DNA from: Amycolatopsis sp. NBC_00345
GTDB taxonomy: Bacteria > Actinomycetota > Actinomycetes > Mycobacteriales > Pseudonocardiaceae
Direction of reading: 5' to 3'
Length of the DNA stretch: 64,000 nucleotides
Assembly (NCBI RefSeq): GCF_036116635.1
Contig: NZ_CP107995.1
Location: 620,001-684,000 of the forward strand
The notes beneath the pieces are model-generated. The model searched no databases. It was given only the letters and a program-made list of their open reading frames with translations, and was not told the origin of the DNA. Positions 53,720-61,973 of this stretch are shown here, in pieces. Made by a program: the position numbers and the translations under genes. The stretch's first letter is position 1; the number at the start of each line of letters is the position of its first letter.

Positions 53720-54523
53720 ATGGCCGTGACCCACACGAGCGTCGACGCCGAGGCCGCCGCCCGGCTGGTGGCGTTCGGCATGCGGCCGAAGCAGCTGCCG
53801 GCCCGTGACGTCGTCTACGGCGAACTGGTCCGCAGGTATGGCGAGGACAACGCGTTCAAGGCGCTCACCCACGCCGTCGCCTCCGGCCTCGGGCTGATGG
53901 TGCTGGAGGTCAACCAGCAGGCGGGCGCGGTGCTCGCGGCCACCGACGAGTCGATCTTCGAGATCAAGATGGACGCCTACGCCCGGCAGAGCAAGATCCG
54001 CGAGCGCCGTGAGACCGAGAAGGTGCTGCACGGGCTGATCCACCTCGCCACCGCGGCGCTCGGCTACCCGCGCCCGGACGACCTGGCCAACGACACCTAC
54101 ATCGGCCGCGTCAGCGTCGAGCTGGTGGACGCGATGGTCCGCGAGGCCGCCCGCATCCTCGACGAGCGCGCGCAGCAGGCCGAGGCCAACAACGACCCGC
54201 TGGCCGACGCGCCGGAGCTGGAACAGGCGTGGCGCGCGTACGCCCGCCGGCCCGCCGCCGCGGCCACGAAGGACGGCCGGATGGCCGCCGACACCACCAG
54301 GGGCATGGTCGCGCGCGCCCTGCGGTTCCTCGCCGACCAGGGCTTCCTGGTGCCGGTGAGCGACGAGCAGGGCGGCACCTACCGCACCACCCCGCGTTAT
54401 CAGATCCAGGTGCGCGAGCTGGCCGCCGACGCGGCGTTCGACGACCTGCTGGCGCTCGACGTCGTCGCGGTCGCGGGCGCCGGGGGCACGCTGCGCCCGG
54501 CCGCGACGGACACGCTGCAGTAA
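53720..54523 (+). CDS. Mks/Wadjet-like KITE subunit (MksE/JetB-like)
   Basis: The 267-residue protein lies between the kleisin-like and SMC-like genes, the MksE/JetB position. A central helical region (YGELVRRYGEDNAFKALTHAV, QSKIRERRETEKVLHGLIHLATAALGYPRP) and a winged-helix-like C-terminal part (GRMAADTTRGMVARALRFLADQGFLVPVSDEQGGTYRTTPRYQIQVRELA) fit tandem winged-helix KITE proteins. The ATG follows the upstream TGA by 1 nt; the next gene starts 12 nt after its stop. Confidence 0.7.
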   Translation: MAVTHTSVDAEAAARLVAFGMRPKQLPARDVVYGELVRRYGEDNAFKALTHAVASGLGLMVLEVNQQAGAVLAATDESIFEIKMDAYARQSKIRERRETEKVLHGLIHLATAALGYPRPDDLANDTYIGRVSVELVDAMVREAARILDERAQQAEANNDPLADAPELEQAWRAYARRPAAAATKDGRMAADTTRGMVARALRFLADQGFLVPVSDEQGGTYRTTPRYQIQVRELAADAAFDDLLALDVVAVAGAGGTLRPAATDTLQ

Positions 54524-54535
54524 GAGGGGACTTCG

Positions 54536-57500
54536 ATGTACGAGCTTTCGCGGGTCCGCCTGCACTCGGTGGGCCCCGCGGGCGCCCGCTACCAGGACGT
54601 GGTGCTGGACTTCAGCGGCGTCGGCGCCACGATCACCGCGCCCAAGCAGGACGCGCTGTTCAGCGCCGGGATCCACGCCGGGGGACCGGTGCGCCGTCCC
54701 TCGCCCGCCAGCGTGCTGTTCCTGGAGAACGGCGGCGGCAAGTCGGTGCTGATCAAGCTGATCTTCTCGGTGATGCTGCCGGGCCGCCGCCAGGTGGTCG
54801 GCACCACGAGCACCAAGGTGCTGGAGAAGTTCGTGGCGGCCAAGGACGTTTCGCACGTGGCGCTGGAGTGGCTGCACGTGGAGACCGGCCAGCGGGTGAT
54901 CACCGGCAAGGTCTCGGAGTGGCGCGGGCACGTGACGTCCGCGGACTCGGAGAACCTGGTCGACTCCTGGTACTGCTTCCGGCCGACGCCCGCGCTGGCG
55001 CTGGACTCCCTGCCGCTGACGGAGGAGTCCCGGCTGCTCACGATGTCCGGCTTCCACGACCGGATCGCCGCCTCGGCGCTGGCCGAGCCGGAGCTGGAGC
55101 TGTTCTGGACGCGGCGCCACCACGAGTGGACCGGCCGGCTCGACAGCCTCGGCCTGGACACCGAGCTGTTCCGCTACCAGCGCGCGATGAACGCCGGTGA
55201 GGGCGAGGCGGCGGACGCGTTCCAGTTCTCCACCGACGAGGCCTTCGTCGAGTTCCTGCTGCGCGCGGTGCTCTCGGAGGACGAGCCGAAGGACCTCGCG
55301 CAGGTCGTCTCGACCTACTCGCACAATCTGGCGCAGCGCGGGGACCTGTTGGCGGAGAAGGACTTCGTCGCCGGCGCGCTCGAACTCCTCGGCCCGCTGG
55401 CCGAGGAGGAGGGTGTCGCCGCCGCGTCACGCCGCATCGCCGCGGTCGCGCGGGCCGACCTGCAGGAGCTGGCCGGGCGGATCCACGCACGCAACGAGCT
55501 GGAGAACGCGCGGCTGGACGGCCTGGACGACCACGTCGAAGAGGTGAAGACGGCGGAGAAGCTCGCGGAGGGCGACCACCGGCGGCTCGCCGCGGGGGTC
55601 ACCGAGCTGCGCCGCCTGGTCGCGGTGCTGCGCCTCGACGAGGCCCAGGCCGCCCGCAAGCGCGTGGACGCCGAGCTGGCCGAGGCCAAGACCGAGGCCG
55701 AGGCGTGGCGCGAGACCGCCACCGTGCTGAACCAGCTGAACGCCGGTCGCAAGGCGAAAGACCTGCGTGAGCTGGTCGGCAATCGCGAGGAGAAGGCCAA
55801 GCCCGCGCTCGCGGCCCGCAACGCCGCGGCGTCGGCGCTCGGCCGGGGGCTGCTCGCGCTGGCCCGCGACGCGCAGCGACAGGCCGACAAGGCCGAGGCC
55901 CACGCCGGTGCGTTGCGCGCGGAAGCGGAGAAGGCGCAGACCGACCGGGACGAGGCCGCGAACCTGGCCGCCGGGCGCCGCGCCGAGGCGCGCGGGCTGT
56001 CCGCCCGGATCGCCGAGCTGCGCGAGGAGATCTCCGTCTCCGTCCGAAGTGGACTGCTGAGCGCGGGCACCGACGTCGCCGAGGCCGCCCGCGCGGCGCG
56101 GACCGCGGCCGAGAACACCGCCGCGGACTTCACCCGGCGCGAGCAGGAGCTGGAACGCGTCGCCGAAGACCTCCAGGCGGCGCAGCGGGCCGTGAACGAG
56201 GCGCACCAGCTCTCCGGGTCCACACAGGACCGTCAGGTGCGGACGATCGAGGACCTCGACCGCGCGCACCGGCGTACCGACGCGCTCGCCGCCGAGCCCC
56301 GTCTGGTCGAGCTGCTCGGCGCCGAAGACGTGAACCTGGAGAGCGACCTTCCCGTTCTGCTGCAACGGCTTCGTGAGGCGAGCGCGACCGTCGAGCGGGA
56401 GCAGACGGAGCTGCGGATGGCGGAGTCCGCGGACGAGCGGGCCCTGTCGGCGCTCGGCTCGGGCGGGCTGCTGCCGCCGCCGCAGGACGTGCAGGCCGCC
56501 CTCGACGCGCTGGAGCAGGCCGGGATCACGGCGTGGTCCGGCTGGCGGTATCTGTCCAAACTGGACTCTGTTCGCCGCGACGAGGTGCTGGAACGGCTGC
56601 CGCAGCTGGTCGCCGGGGTGCTGCTGAACGACGTCGCGCAGGTGCCGCGAGCGCGTGAGGTACTGGAGAACAGCCGGTTGCTGCCGAGCGCCGTCATCGC
56701 GGTCGGCACGACCGATGCGTTCCAGGACGCGGACGCGCCGGAGGTTTCAGGCGTCGAGTCCTGTGTTGAATTCATCGTGCCGCCGAACCCGGCGATGTAC
56801 GACGAGGAAGCGGCCGACACCGAACGCGAGGCCGTCGCGCAGCGCAACACCGAGCGGCAGCGGCGCCTGGAGCGGCTGGCCGAGTCGCTGTCCGCCGACG
56901 GCGCGCTGACCTGGAAGCTCACCACCTGGCGCGAGGACTACCCGCCGGGCGCGATCGCGACGCTGGCCGAGCAGGCCCAGACCGCCCGTACCGCAAGGGA
57001 AACCGCGCAGACGGCGCTCACCCAGGCGGAGACGGAGTTCACGCGGCTGAGCGAGAAGGCGGCGACGCTACGCGAGCGCGTGCCGGCGTTGCGTGTGGCG
57101 CTGGCCGAGGCCGAGGACAAGGCGCGCCGGCTCGCGGAGCTGTCGACGCGGGCGTCGCGCGTCGCCGAATGGACCGAAGAAGTCGAGCGTGCGGGCGAAA
57201 TCGCTGAGCGCGCGGAGGTCAACGCCTCCGACGCGGCGGCGAAGGCGGCGCGGCTGCGCGAGCAGGCGGGGGAGGAGCAGCGGACCGCCGACGGGCACCG
57301 CCGCACCGCGACCACCGCCCGCGCCGAGCTGGCCGAGGTGCCGGGCGCCGGCGAGCTGGGCGAGGACGCTGAAGCTCCGGCCGAGCCGGTGGACGCGCTA
57401 CGGCGGACGTTCGCGTCGGCGTCCGAGGCTTACGCGAAGGTGGAGGTCGGCAGCGACCTGCGCGCCGAGCTGGACCAGGCCGAATCGGCCGAAGCCGCTG

Positions 57501-59017
57501 CGGGCTCCGCGCTGGAGTCGCTGGACGAGGCCGTGCGCCGTCGTTCGGCGGAGCTGCTGGAGACGCCGGACGGCTCCGACGCCTCGGCTCGCGCGGCGGC
57601 GCTGGCCCGGGCCCGGCGCGTGGTCGACTCGTTGGAGGAGGAGCGCACCGAGGCGATCGGGCTGGTCTCCACGCGGCGGGCGGAGCTGGACGTGCTGCCG
57701 CTGCAGAACGGCGCCGCCCCGGTCGACCGCCCGCGCGACATCGAGCACGGCCTGGAGCTGATCGACGCCGCGTCGCTGGAAGTCTCGGCGGCGGCCCGTA
57801 AATGGGAGGAGCTGCAGGAGCGGCGCGCGGCGGCAGAGGCGACGCTGGACTCGGCGAAGGCGTCGGCGTCCGGCTTCGCGCTGCTCGCGGAGTCGCTCGC
57901 GCACCTGCTGCCCGAAGACGCGGTGGCTGCGTACGACGGTGATGTCGACGCGGCGCGCGCGAAGCACACACAGCTCAACACCGTGCTGAGCGAGGCGCAG
58001 GAAGCTGCCGACACCGGCGACAGGCGCGTACGCGAGGCGGCCGACCAGCTGGCCCAGTACGCCACCGAGAAGCGGTTCGAGAAGCTGAGCACGCCCGTAC
58101 GCCAGCAGGTGATTTCGGTGAAACGTGACCAGCTGCCGGTGCACGCGGCCGAGTGGGCCGAGGCACTGCGGCCGCGGCTGCGCACGCTGACCGACGACCT
58201 CGCCCAGATCGACCGGCACCGCGGCGGCATCATCACGCGCCTGCAGGGCATGGTCGACGGCGCGCTGCGGACGCTGCGCGCGGCCCAGCGCGTCTCGCGG
58301 CTGCCGGACGGGCTCGGCGACTGGTCGGGCCAGGAGTTCCTGCGGATCCGGTTCGCCGAGCTGGAGGAGAACGTGCTGGCGGAGAAGCTCGGCGAGGTCG
58401 TCGACGAGGCCGCGGCGGGCAAGACCGCCGACGGCCGTGACGTCAAGCGCGACGGGCTTTCCCTGGTGCTGCGCGGGGTCCAGGTGTCGGCGCCGAAGGG
58501 CTTCCGCGTCGACATGCTCAAGCCGGACTCCGTGCTGCGCACCGAACGCCAGCGCGTTTCCGAGATCCGCGACGTGTTCTCCGGCGGCCAGCAGCTGACC
58601 GCGGCGATCATCCTGTACTGCACGCTCGCGGCGCTGCGCGCGAACAACCGCGGCAAGGCGCGCAACCGGCACTCCGGCGTGCTGTTCCTGGACAACCCGA
58701 TCGGCCGCGCGTCGGCGGGTTATCTGCTGGAGCTGCAGCGCGCCGTCGCGGAGGCGCTGGGCGTCCAGCTGATCTACACGACGGGCCTGTTCGACGCCGG
58801 CGCGCTCGCGGAGTTCCCGCTGATCGTCCGGCTGCGCAACGACGCGGACCTGCGTGCGGGCCGCAAGTACCTGTCGGTGGACTCGACCATCCGGACCTCG
58901 CTCGACGACCTCGGCGAGCCGGACGGCGTCGCCCGGCTCTCGGCGACACGGATGTTCACCCGCGGCGCGGAGGCTGGGGAAGCCGCGGAATCCGCGCAGG
59001 CGGAACTACCGGCGTAA
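54536..59017 (+). CDS. Giant SMC-like ATPase (MksB/JetC-like)
   Basis: At 1493 residues it is larger than most JetC/MksB proteins (about 1,100). Head motifs: Walker A LENGGGKS (63-70), signature SGGQ (1349-1352) and Walker B VLFLD (Asp1386) followed by Asn1387 where ABC ATPases have the catalytic Glu, then LQLIYTTG-type YTTGLFDAGALAEFP. Between lie two very long Ala/Glu/Arg coiled-coil stretches (about 290-640 and 800-1180) around a less helical 'hinge-like' section (~640-800, LLPPPQDVQAALDALEQAGITAWSGWRYLSKL). Expected to load on DNA with the two upstream subunits. No JetD/MksG-type TOPRIM nuclease follows. Confidence 0.8.
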   Translation: MYELSRVRLHSVGPAGARYQDVVLDFSGVGATITAPKQDALFSAGIHAGGPVRRPSPASVLFLENGGGKSVLIKLIFSVMLPGRRQVVGTTSTKVLEKFVAAKDVSHVALEWLHVETGQRVITGKVSEWRGHVTSADSENLVDSWYCFRPTPALALDSLPLTEESRLLTMSGFHDRIAASALAEPELELFWTRRHHEWTGRLDSLGLDTELFRYQRAMNAGEGEAADAFQFSTDEAFVEFLLRAVLSEDEPKDLAQVVSTYSHNLAQRGDLLAEKDFVAGALELLGPLAEEEGVAAASRRIAAVARADLQELAGRIHARNELENARLDGLDDHVEEVKTAEKLAEGDHRRLAAGVTELRRLVAVLRLDEAQAARKRVDAELAEAKTEAEAWRETATVLNQLNAGRKAKDLRELVGNREEKAKPALAARNAAASALGRGLLALARDAQRQADKAEAHAGALRAEAEKAQTDRDEAANLAAGRRAEARGLSARIAELREEISVSVRSGLLSAGTDVAEAARAARTAAENTAADFTRREQELERVAEDLQAAQRAVNEAHQLSGSTQDRQVRTIEDLDRAHRRTDALAAEPRLVELLGAEDVNLESDLPVLLQRLREASATVEREQTELRMAESADERALSALGSGGLLPPPQDVQAALDALEQAGITAWSGWRYLSKLDSVRRDEVLERLPQLVAGVLLNDVAQVPRAREVLENSRLLPSAVIAVGTTDAFQDADAPEVSGVESCVEFIVPPNPAMYDEEAADTEREAVAQRNTERQRRLERLAESLSADGALTWKLTTWREDYPPGAIATLAEQAQTARTARETAQTALTQAETEFTRLSEKAATLRERVPALRVALAEAEDKARRLAELSTRASRVAEWTEEVERAGEIAERAEVNASDAAAKAARLREQAGEEQRTADGHRRTATTARAELAEVPGAGELGEDAEAPAEPVDALRRTFASASEAYAKVEVGSDLRAELDQAESAEAAAGSALESLDEAVRRRSAELLETPDGSDASARAAALARARRVVDSLEEERTEAIGLVSTRRAELDVLPLQNGAAPVDRPRDIEHGLELIDAASLEVSAAARKWEELQERRAAAEATLDSAKASASGFALLAESLAHLLPEDAVAAYDGDVDAARAKHTQLNTVLSEAQEAADTGDRRVREAADQLAQYATEKRFEKLSTPVRQQVISVKRDQLPVHAAEWAEALRPRLRTLTDDLAQIDRHRGGIITRLQGMVDGALRTLRAAQRVSRLPDGLGDWSGQEFLRIRFAELEENVLAEKLGEVVDEAAAGKTADGRDVKRDGLSLVLRGVQVSAPKGFRVDMLKPDSVLRTERQRVSEIRDVFSGGQQLTAAIILYCTLAALRANNRGKARNRHSGVLFLDNPIGRASAGYLLELQRAVAEALGVQLIYTTGLFDAGALAEFPLIVRLRNDADLRAGRKYLSVDSTIRTSLDDLGEPDGVARLSATRMFTRGAEAGEAAESAQAELPA

Positions 59018-59021
59018 CTGA

Positions 59022-59062
59022 GTGGCACGTGGTAGCACGTGGTGCCACCTCTCGGATAGAAT
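59022..59062 (+). promoter_or_regulatory. Operator and promoter of the Phd/PIN module
   Basis: GTGGCAC (59022-59028) is inverted as GTGCCAC (59042-59048), and GCACGTGGT repeats directly at 59025 and 59035, exactly one helical turn apart. TAGAAT at 59057-59062 is a -10 match 6 nt before the antitoxin ATG. The arrangement fits autorepression by a Phd-type antitoxin complex. Confidence 0.6.
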
Positions 59063-59068
59063 GGAGTT

Positions 59069-59335
59069 ATGAGCCTCCACCACGAGATCACTCAGCGGGA
59101 CCTGCGCAGCAGGTCCGGCGAGATCATGGACGCCGTCGAACACGGCAGTACGTTCGTGGTCACCCGGAGTGGGACACCGATCGGCGAGCTGGTTCCGCTG
59201 CGCCGTCGCCAGGCGGTCACCCGCGCGCAGTTCGCATGGGGGTCCGAGCATGCTCCCATCATCGATCTGGAGCGCTTCCGGGCCGATGTGGACGCGGACA
59301 TCAGCGAAGAGGCGTCTGACCCGTATGAGCGGTGA
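59069..59335 (+). CDS. Phd/YefM-family antitoxin
   Basis: The 88-residue protein has the Phd/YefM DNA-binding N-terminus (HHEITQRDLRSRSGEIMDAVEHGSTFVVTRSGTPIGELVPLRRR) and a flexible acidic C-terminus (LERFRADVDADISEEASDPYER) that would wrap the toxin. It overlaps the toxin gene by 11 nt, the usual antitoxin-first order. Likely autoregulated through the palindrome upstream. Confidence 0.9.
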   Translation: MSLHHEITQRDLRSRSGEIMDAVEHGSTFVVTRSGTPIGELVPLRRRQAVTRAQFAWGSEHAPIIDLERFRADVDADISEEASDPYER

Positions 59336-59741
59336 AGTCCATGGGCTGCTGGACACGAATATCCTGATCCTGCGCCACAGTATTGAGCACAGCCGGCTGC
59401 CGGACGTGGTGTCGATCAGCGCGATCACCCTCGCCGAGCTCTCCGCTGGGCCTCAGCACACCGGCGACCCGGAGGAACGTGCGCGCCGCGTGGCCGTCCT
59501 GCAACAGGCCGAGTCCGAGTTCGATCCGTTGCCCTTCACCACCGAGGCTGCGCGGGTGTACGGCAGGGTGGTGGCGGCCGTCCTGGCAGTGGGACGGACA
59601 CCGCGGAGACGCTTTGCCGACCTGATGATCGCCAGCACGGCCATCGCATGGGGACTTCCGTTGTACACCACGAATCCCCAGGACTTCGCCGGGCTGGACT
59701 CGCTGCTCCAGGTGGTTCCCGTCCCTCGGCCGTCCAACTGA
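59325..59741 (+). CDS. PIN-domain toxin (VapC-type ribonuclease)
   Basis: The 138-residue PIN protein shows the acidic metal-binding set: Asp10 in LLDTNILIL, Glu38 in ITLAELSAG, Asp99 in RRFADLMIAS and Asp120 in TTNPQDFAG. VapC toxins cleave tRNA or rRNA. All catalytic residues are intact, so the toxin should be active when freed. Located immediately downstream of the Mks-like operon, where a JetD nuclease would be expected; this may be coincidence. Confidence 0.9.
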   Translation: MSGEVHGLLDTNILILRHSIEHSRLPDVVSISAITLAELSAGPQHTGDPEERARRVAVLQQAESEFDPLPFTTEAARVYGRVVAAVLAVGRTPRRRFADLMIASTAIAWGLPLYTTNPQDFAGLDSLLQVVPVPRPSN

Positions 59742-59777
59742 GGGAACAACGGCGGGCCGGCGCGGGTTGCCTGCGGC

Positions 59778-60587
59778 ATGGACAAACTCGGCCCACTGGG
59801 CGTCGCCAGTCCCGCGTTCGGCCCGGCGGACTCCGCCGCCGCGGTGGAGAAAGCCGTCGAGCTGGAAGAACTCGGCTTTTCGGCGCTGTGGCTGCCGGGC
59901 GGCCAGGACAACAACCTGCCGATCGTGCCGGCCGTCGTGAACGCGACGAAGCGGATCACCGTGGGCAACGGGATCCTGCCGGTCGACCACGTGCCCGCGG
60001 CGGAGCTGGCGGCGGTGTACGGCGAGCTGGCCGCGTCGCACCCCGGCCGGTACGTGCCGGGCATCGGCGGCGCGCACGGTCCCCGCCCGCTGGCCACGCT
60101 GAACGCGTACTTCGACGAGATCGACCCGGTGGTCCCGCGGGCCGAGCGGGTCCTTTCGGCCCTGGGCCCGAAGATGCTGCGGCTGGCGCGCGACCGCGCG
60201 GCGGCGGCGTACCCGTACCTCATCACGCCCGGCTACGTCGCGTCCGCGCGGGAAATCGTCGGCCCGGACACGCAGCTGGCGGTGGGCGTGGCGGTCGTCG
60301 CGGAGACCGACGTGCAGCGCGCCCGTGAAGTCGTGCGCGGCGGCTCACTGCCCTTCCTGTCCGGAGTCCCGGGTTACGTGGCGAGCTTCCGCCGCATGGG
60401 CTTCGACGACGCCGACATCACCGGCCTGTCCGACCGCCTGGTCGACGCGCTCACGGTGTGGGGCGACCTCGACACGGTGGTCGCCGGGCTGCGCGCCTAC
60501 CTCGATGCGGGCGCCGACCAGGTCGTGATCCACCTCGACGGACTGCCGCCGTCCTGGCCCGCCGAGCTGGTTTCCGCGCTGGGCTGA
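59778..60587 (+). CDS. LLM-class F420-dependent oxidoreductase
   Basis: The 269-residue protein is luciferase-like (bacterial luciferase superfamily): LGPLGVASPAFGPADSAAAVEKAVELEELGFSALWLPGGQDNN, ITVGNGILPVDHVPAAELAAVYGELAASHPGRYVPGIGG and LDAGADQVVIHL. Such TIGR03620-type proteins are predicted to use F420. Together with the PPOX enzyme it suggests an F420-using organism. Substrate unknown. Confidence 0.88.
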   Translation: MDKLGPLGVASPAFGPADSAAAVEKAVELEELGFSALWLPGGQDNNLPIVPAVVNATKRITVGNGILPVDHVPAAELAAVYGELAASHPGRYVPGIGGAHGPRPLATLNAYFDEIDPVVPRAERVLSALGPKMLRLARDRAAAAYPYLITPGYVASAREIVGPDTQLAVGVAVVAETDVQRAREVVRGGSLPFLSGVPGYVASFRRMGFDDADITGLSDRLVDALTVWGDLDTVVAGLRAYLDAGADQVVIHLDGLPPSWPAELVSALG

Positions 60588-60593
60588 GGGTTT

Positions 60594-61238
60594 TCAGTCC
60601 TTGCGGCCGGTGAACGCCAGCGTGGTGCCCAGGCCGATCATCACCAGCCCGCCGGTGCCGCCGATCAGTTCGAGGCGGCGGGGCGAGCGGGCGAACCACG
60701 AGCGGGCGGTGCCGGCCGCGACGGCCCAGACGCTGTCGGTGGCCAGCGCGATCGCCGGGAGGCAGATGCCGAGCAGCAGCATCTGCGCCGGCACCGAGCC
60801 GGCGCCCGCGTCGACGAACTGGGGCAGGATCGCGGCCAGGAACACGATCGACTTGGGGTTCGCGAAGCCGACGACAAAGCCGTCGCGCAGCACGGCCCAG
60901 GTGCGGCCCGGGGCGGCGCGCACGGTGGACGCCATCGCCTCGGTGAGCTTGCGCCGTTTCCGGATCGCCTGCACGCCCAGGTAAACCAGGTACGCCGCGC
61001 CCGCCAGCTTGATCGCGGTGAACACCGCGGCGGACGTCGTCACCAGCACGCCCAGCCCGAACGCCACCGCGACCACCTGCGTGTACACCCCGGTCGCGTT
61101 GCCGACCACGGTGAGCAGCGCGTCGCGGCGCCCGACGGTCAGCGCGCGGCTGATCGTGAACAGCACACTGGGCCCGGGGACGACGACCATGAGGAAGGTG
61201 AGCGCGGCGAACGCCGCGAGGTGCGCGGTGGTGACCAT
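60594..61238 (-). CDS. LysE/RhtB-family amino acid exporter
   Basis: The 214-residue protein has six hydrophobic segments and the family start AAFAALTFLMVVVPGPSVLFTISRALTVGRRDALLTVVGNATG (PGP motif), plus LAGAAYLVYLGVQAIR and GFVVGFANPKSIVFLAAILPQF. LysE/RhtB proteins export amino acids or related compounds. The conserved protein starts at ATG 61238; TACCCT on the minus strand lies 7 nt upstream, consistent with leaderless start. Convergent with the LLM gene. Confidence 0.9.
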   Translation of the reverse strand: MVTTAHLAAFAALTFLMVVVPGPSVLFTISRALTVGRRDALLTVVGNATGVYTQVVAVAFGLGVLVTTSAAVFTAIKLAGAAYLVYLGVQAIRKRRKLTEAMASTVRAAPGRTWAVLRDGFVVGFANPKSIVFLAAILPQFVDAGAGSVPAQMLLLGICLPAIALATDSVWAVAAGTARSWFARSPRRLELIGGTGGLVMIGLGTTLAFTGRKD

Positions 61239-61344
61239 GCGCCCGAGGGTAGAGTCGGCCGCGGCTCGCTGACGACGCATTTTCGCCGTTCCCCGAGAGT
61301 GCGAGCGGAGCTGCTCGCCGGCCGGCGCACGACGGCCGAACCGG

Positions 61345-61845
61345 TCATCGGTGGCAGCTGACCGAGGTCACCGACACGTCGATCTTCGTCTTGGACTTCG
61401 GGGTGCTGACCACCGAGCGGGAAACCGAGTACTCCGTGCCCCCTGTGTTCACGGCCGTCTCCACGATCTCCCCGCTTTCGTCCCCGGTGATCGTGTACGT
61501 GAGGTCGCACTCGTAACCTGAGATCAAGGTGTTCGCCCCGAGGAACGAGATCTGGGGTTCGACCACCGTATTGCAGCCCGCTGACCGGAAGCACTGCTTG
61601 GAAAACGTCCGCAGCTCGACCTTGAAGTCCTTCGCCTCGGGCGCGCTGATCAGCGCCGAGGGCGGTGCCTCCGACGTCGTGGTGGGGGTGTTCAGGCTGA
61701 CGCAGTCGGTCTGGGTGCAGCCCGCCGCCTGGTTCGAGTCGAACGCGCTGTGCCACTCGCTGGTGGCCGGGGCTTCGTTGCCGCAGGCAGCCAAGCCGAA
61801 AGCGGCGATCGCGGCGGTGACGGCGAGAGTGCTGCGCTTGATCAT
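61345..61845 (-). CDS. Small Cys-rich lipoprotein
   Basis: The 166-residue protein has a lipoprotein signal peptide (MIKRSTLAVTAAIAAFGLAAC, lipobox GLAAC) followed by a Thr/Ser/Pro-rich linker (SLNTPTTTSEAPPSA) and a beta-rich domain with several paired Cys (GCTQTDC, QCFRSAGC, GYECDL, SVSC) likely disulfide-bonded. Function unknown. Divergent from the AlkZ-like gene. Confidence 0.8.
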   Translation of the reverse strand: MIKRSTLAVTAAIAAFGLAACGNEAPATSEWHSAFDSNQAAGCTQTDCVSLNTPTTTSEAPPSALISAPEAKDFKVELRTFSKQCFRSAGCNTVVEPQISFLGANTLISGYECDLTYTITGDESGEIVETAVNTGGTEYSVSRSVVSTPKSKTKIDVSVTSVSCHR

Positions 61846-61973
61846 GGTGCGCCCCTTGCTGTGGTGTGCCTGGGAGTCGCGGCCGTCTGTCGAAGCGTTA
61901 CGGCGGTCAGGTCCGCCTCCCCGGCCCTCCGACCACGCGTTTTTGTCGTACCCCGCTGGTAAGAACTTCTCTT

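Noticed and set aside
59325..59741. PIN toxin as the JetD replacement of the SMC operon
   Set aside because: PIN and JetD TOPRIM folds are unrelated, and the toxin has its own antitoxin, promoter and operator; kept only as a speculative finding.
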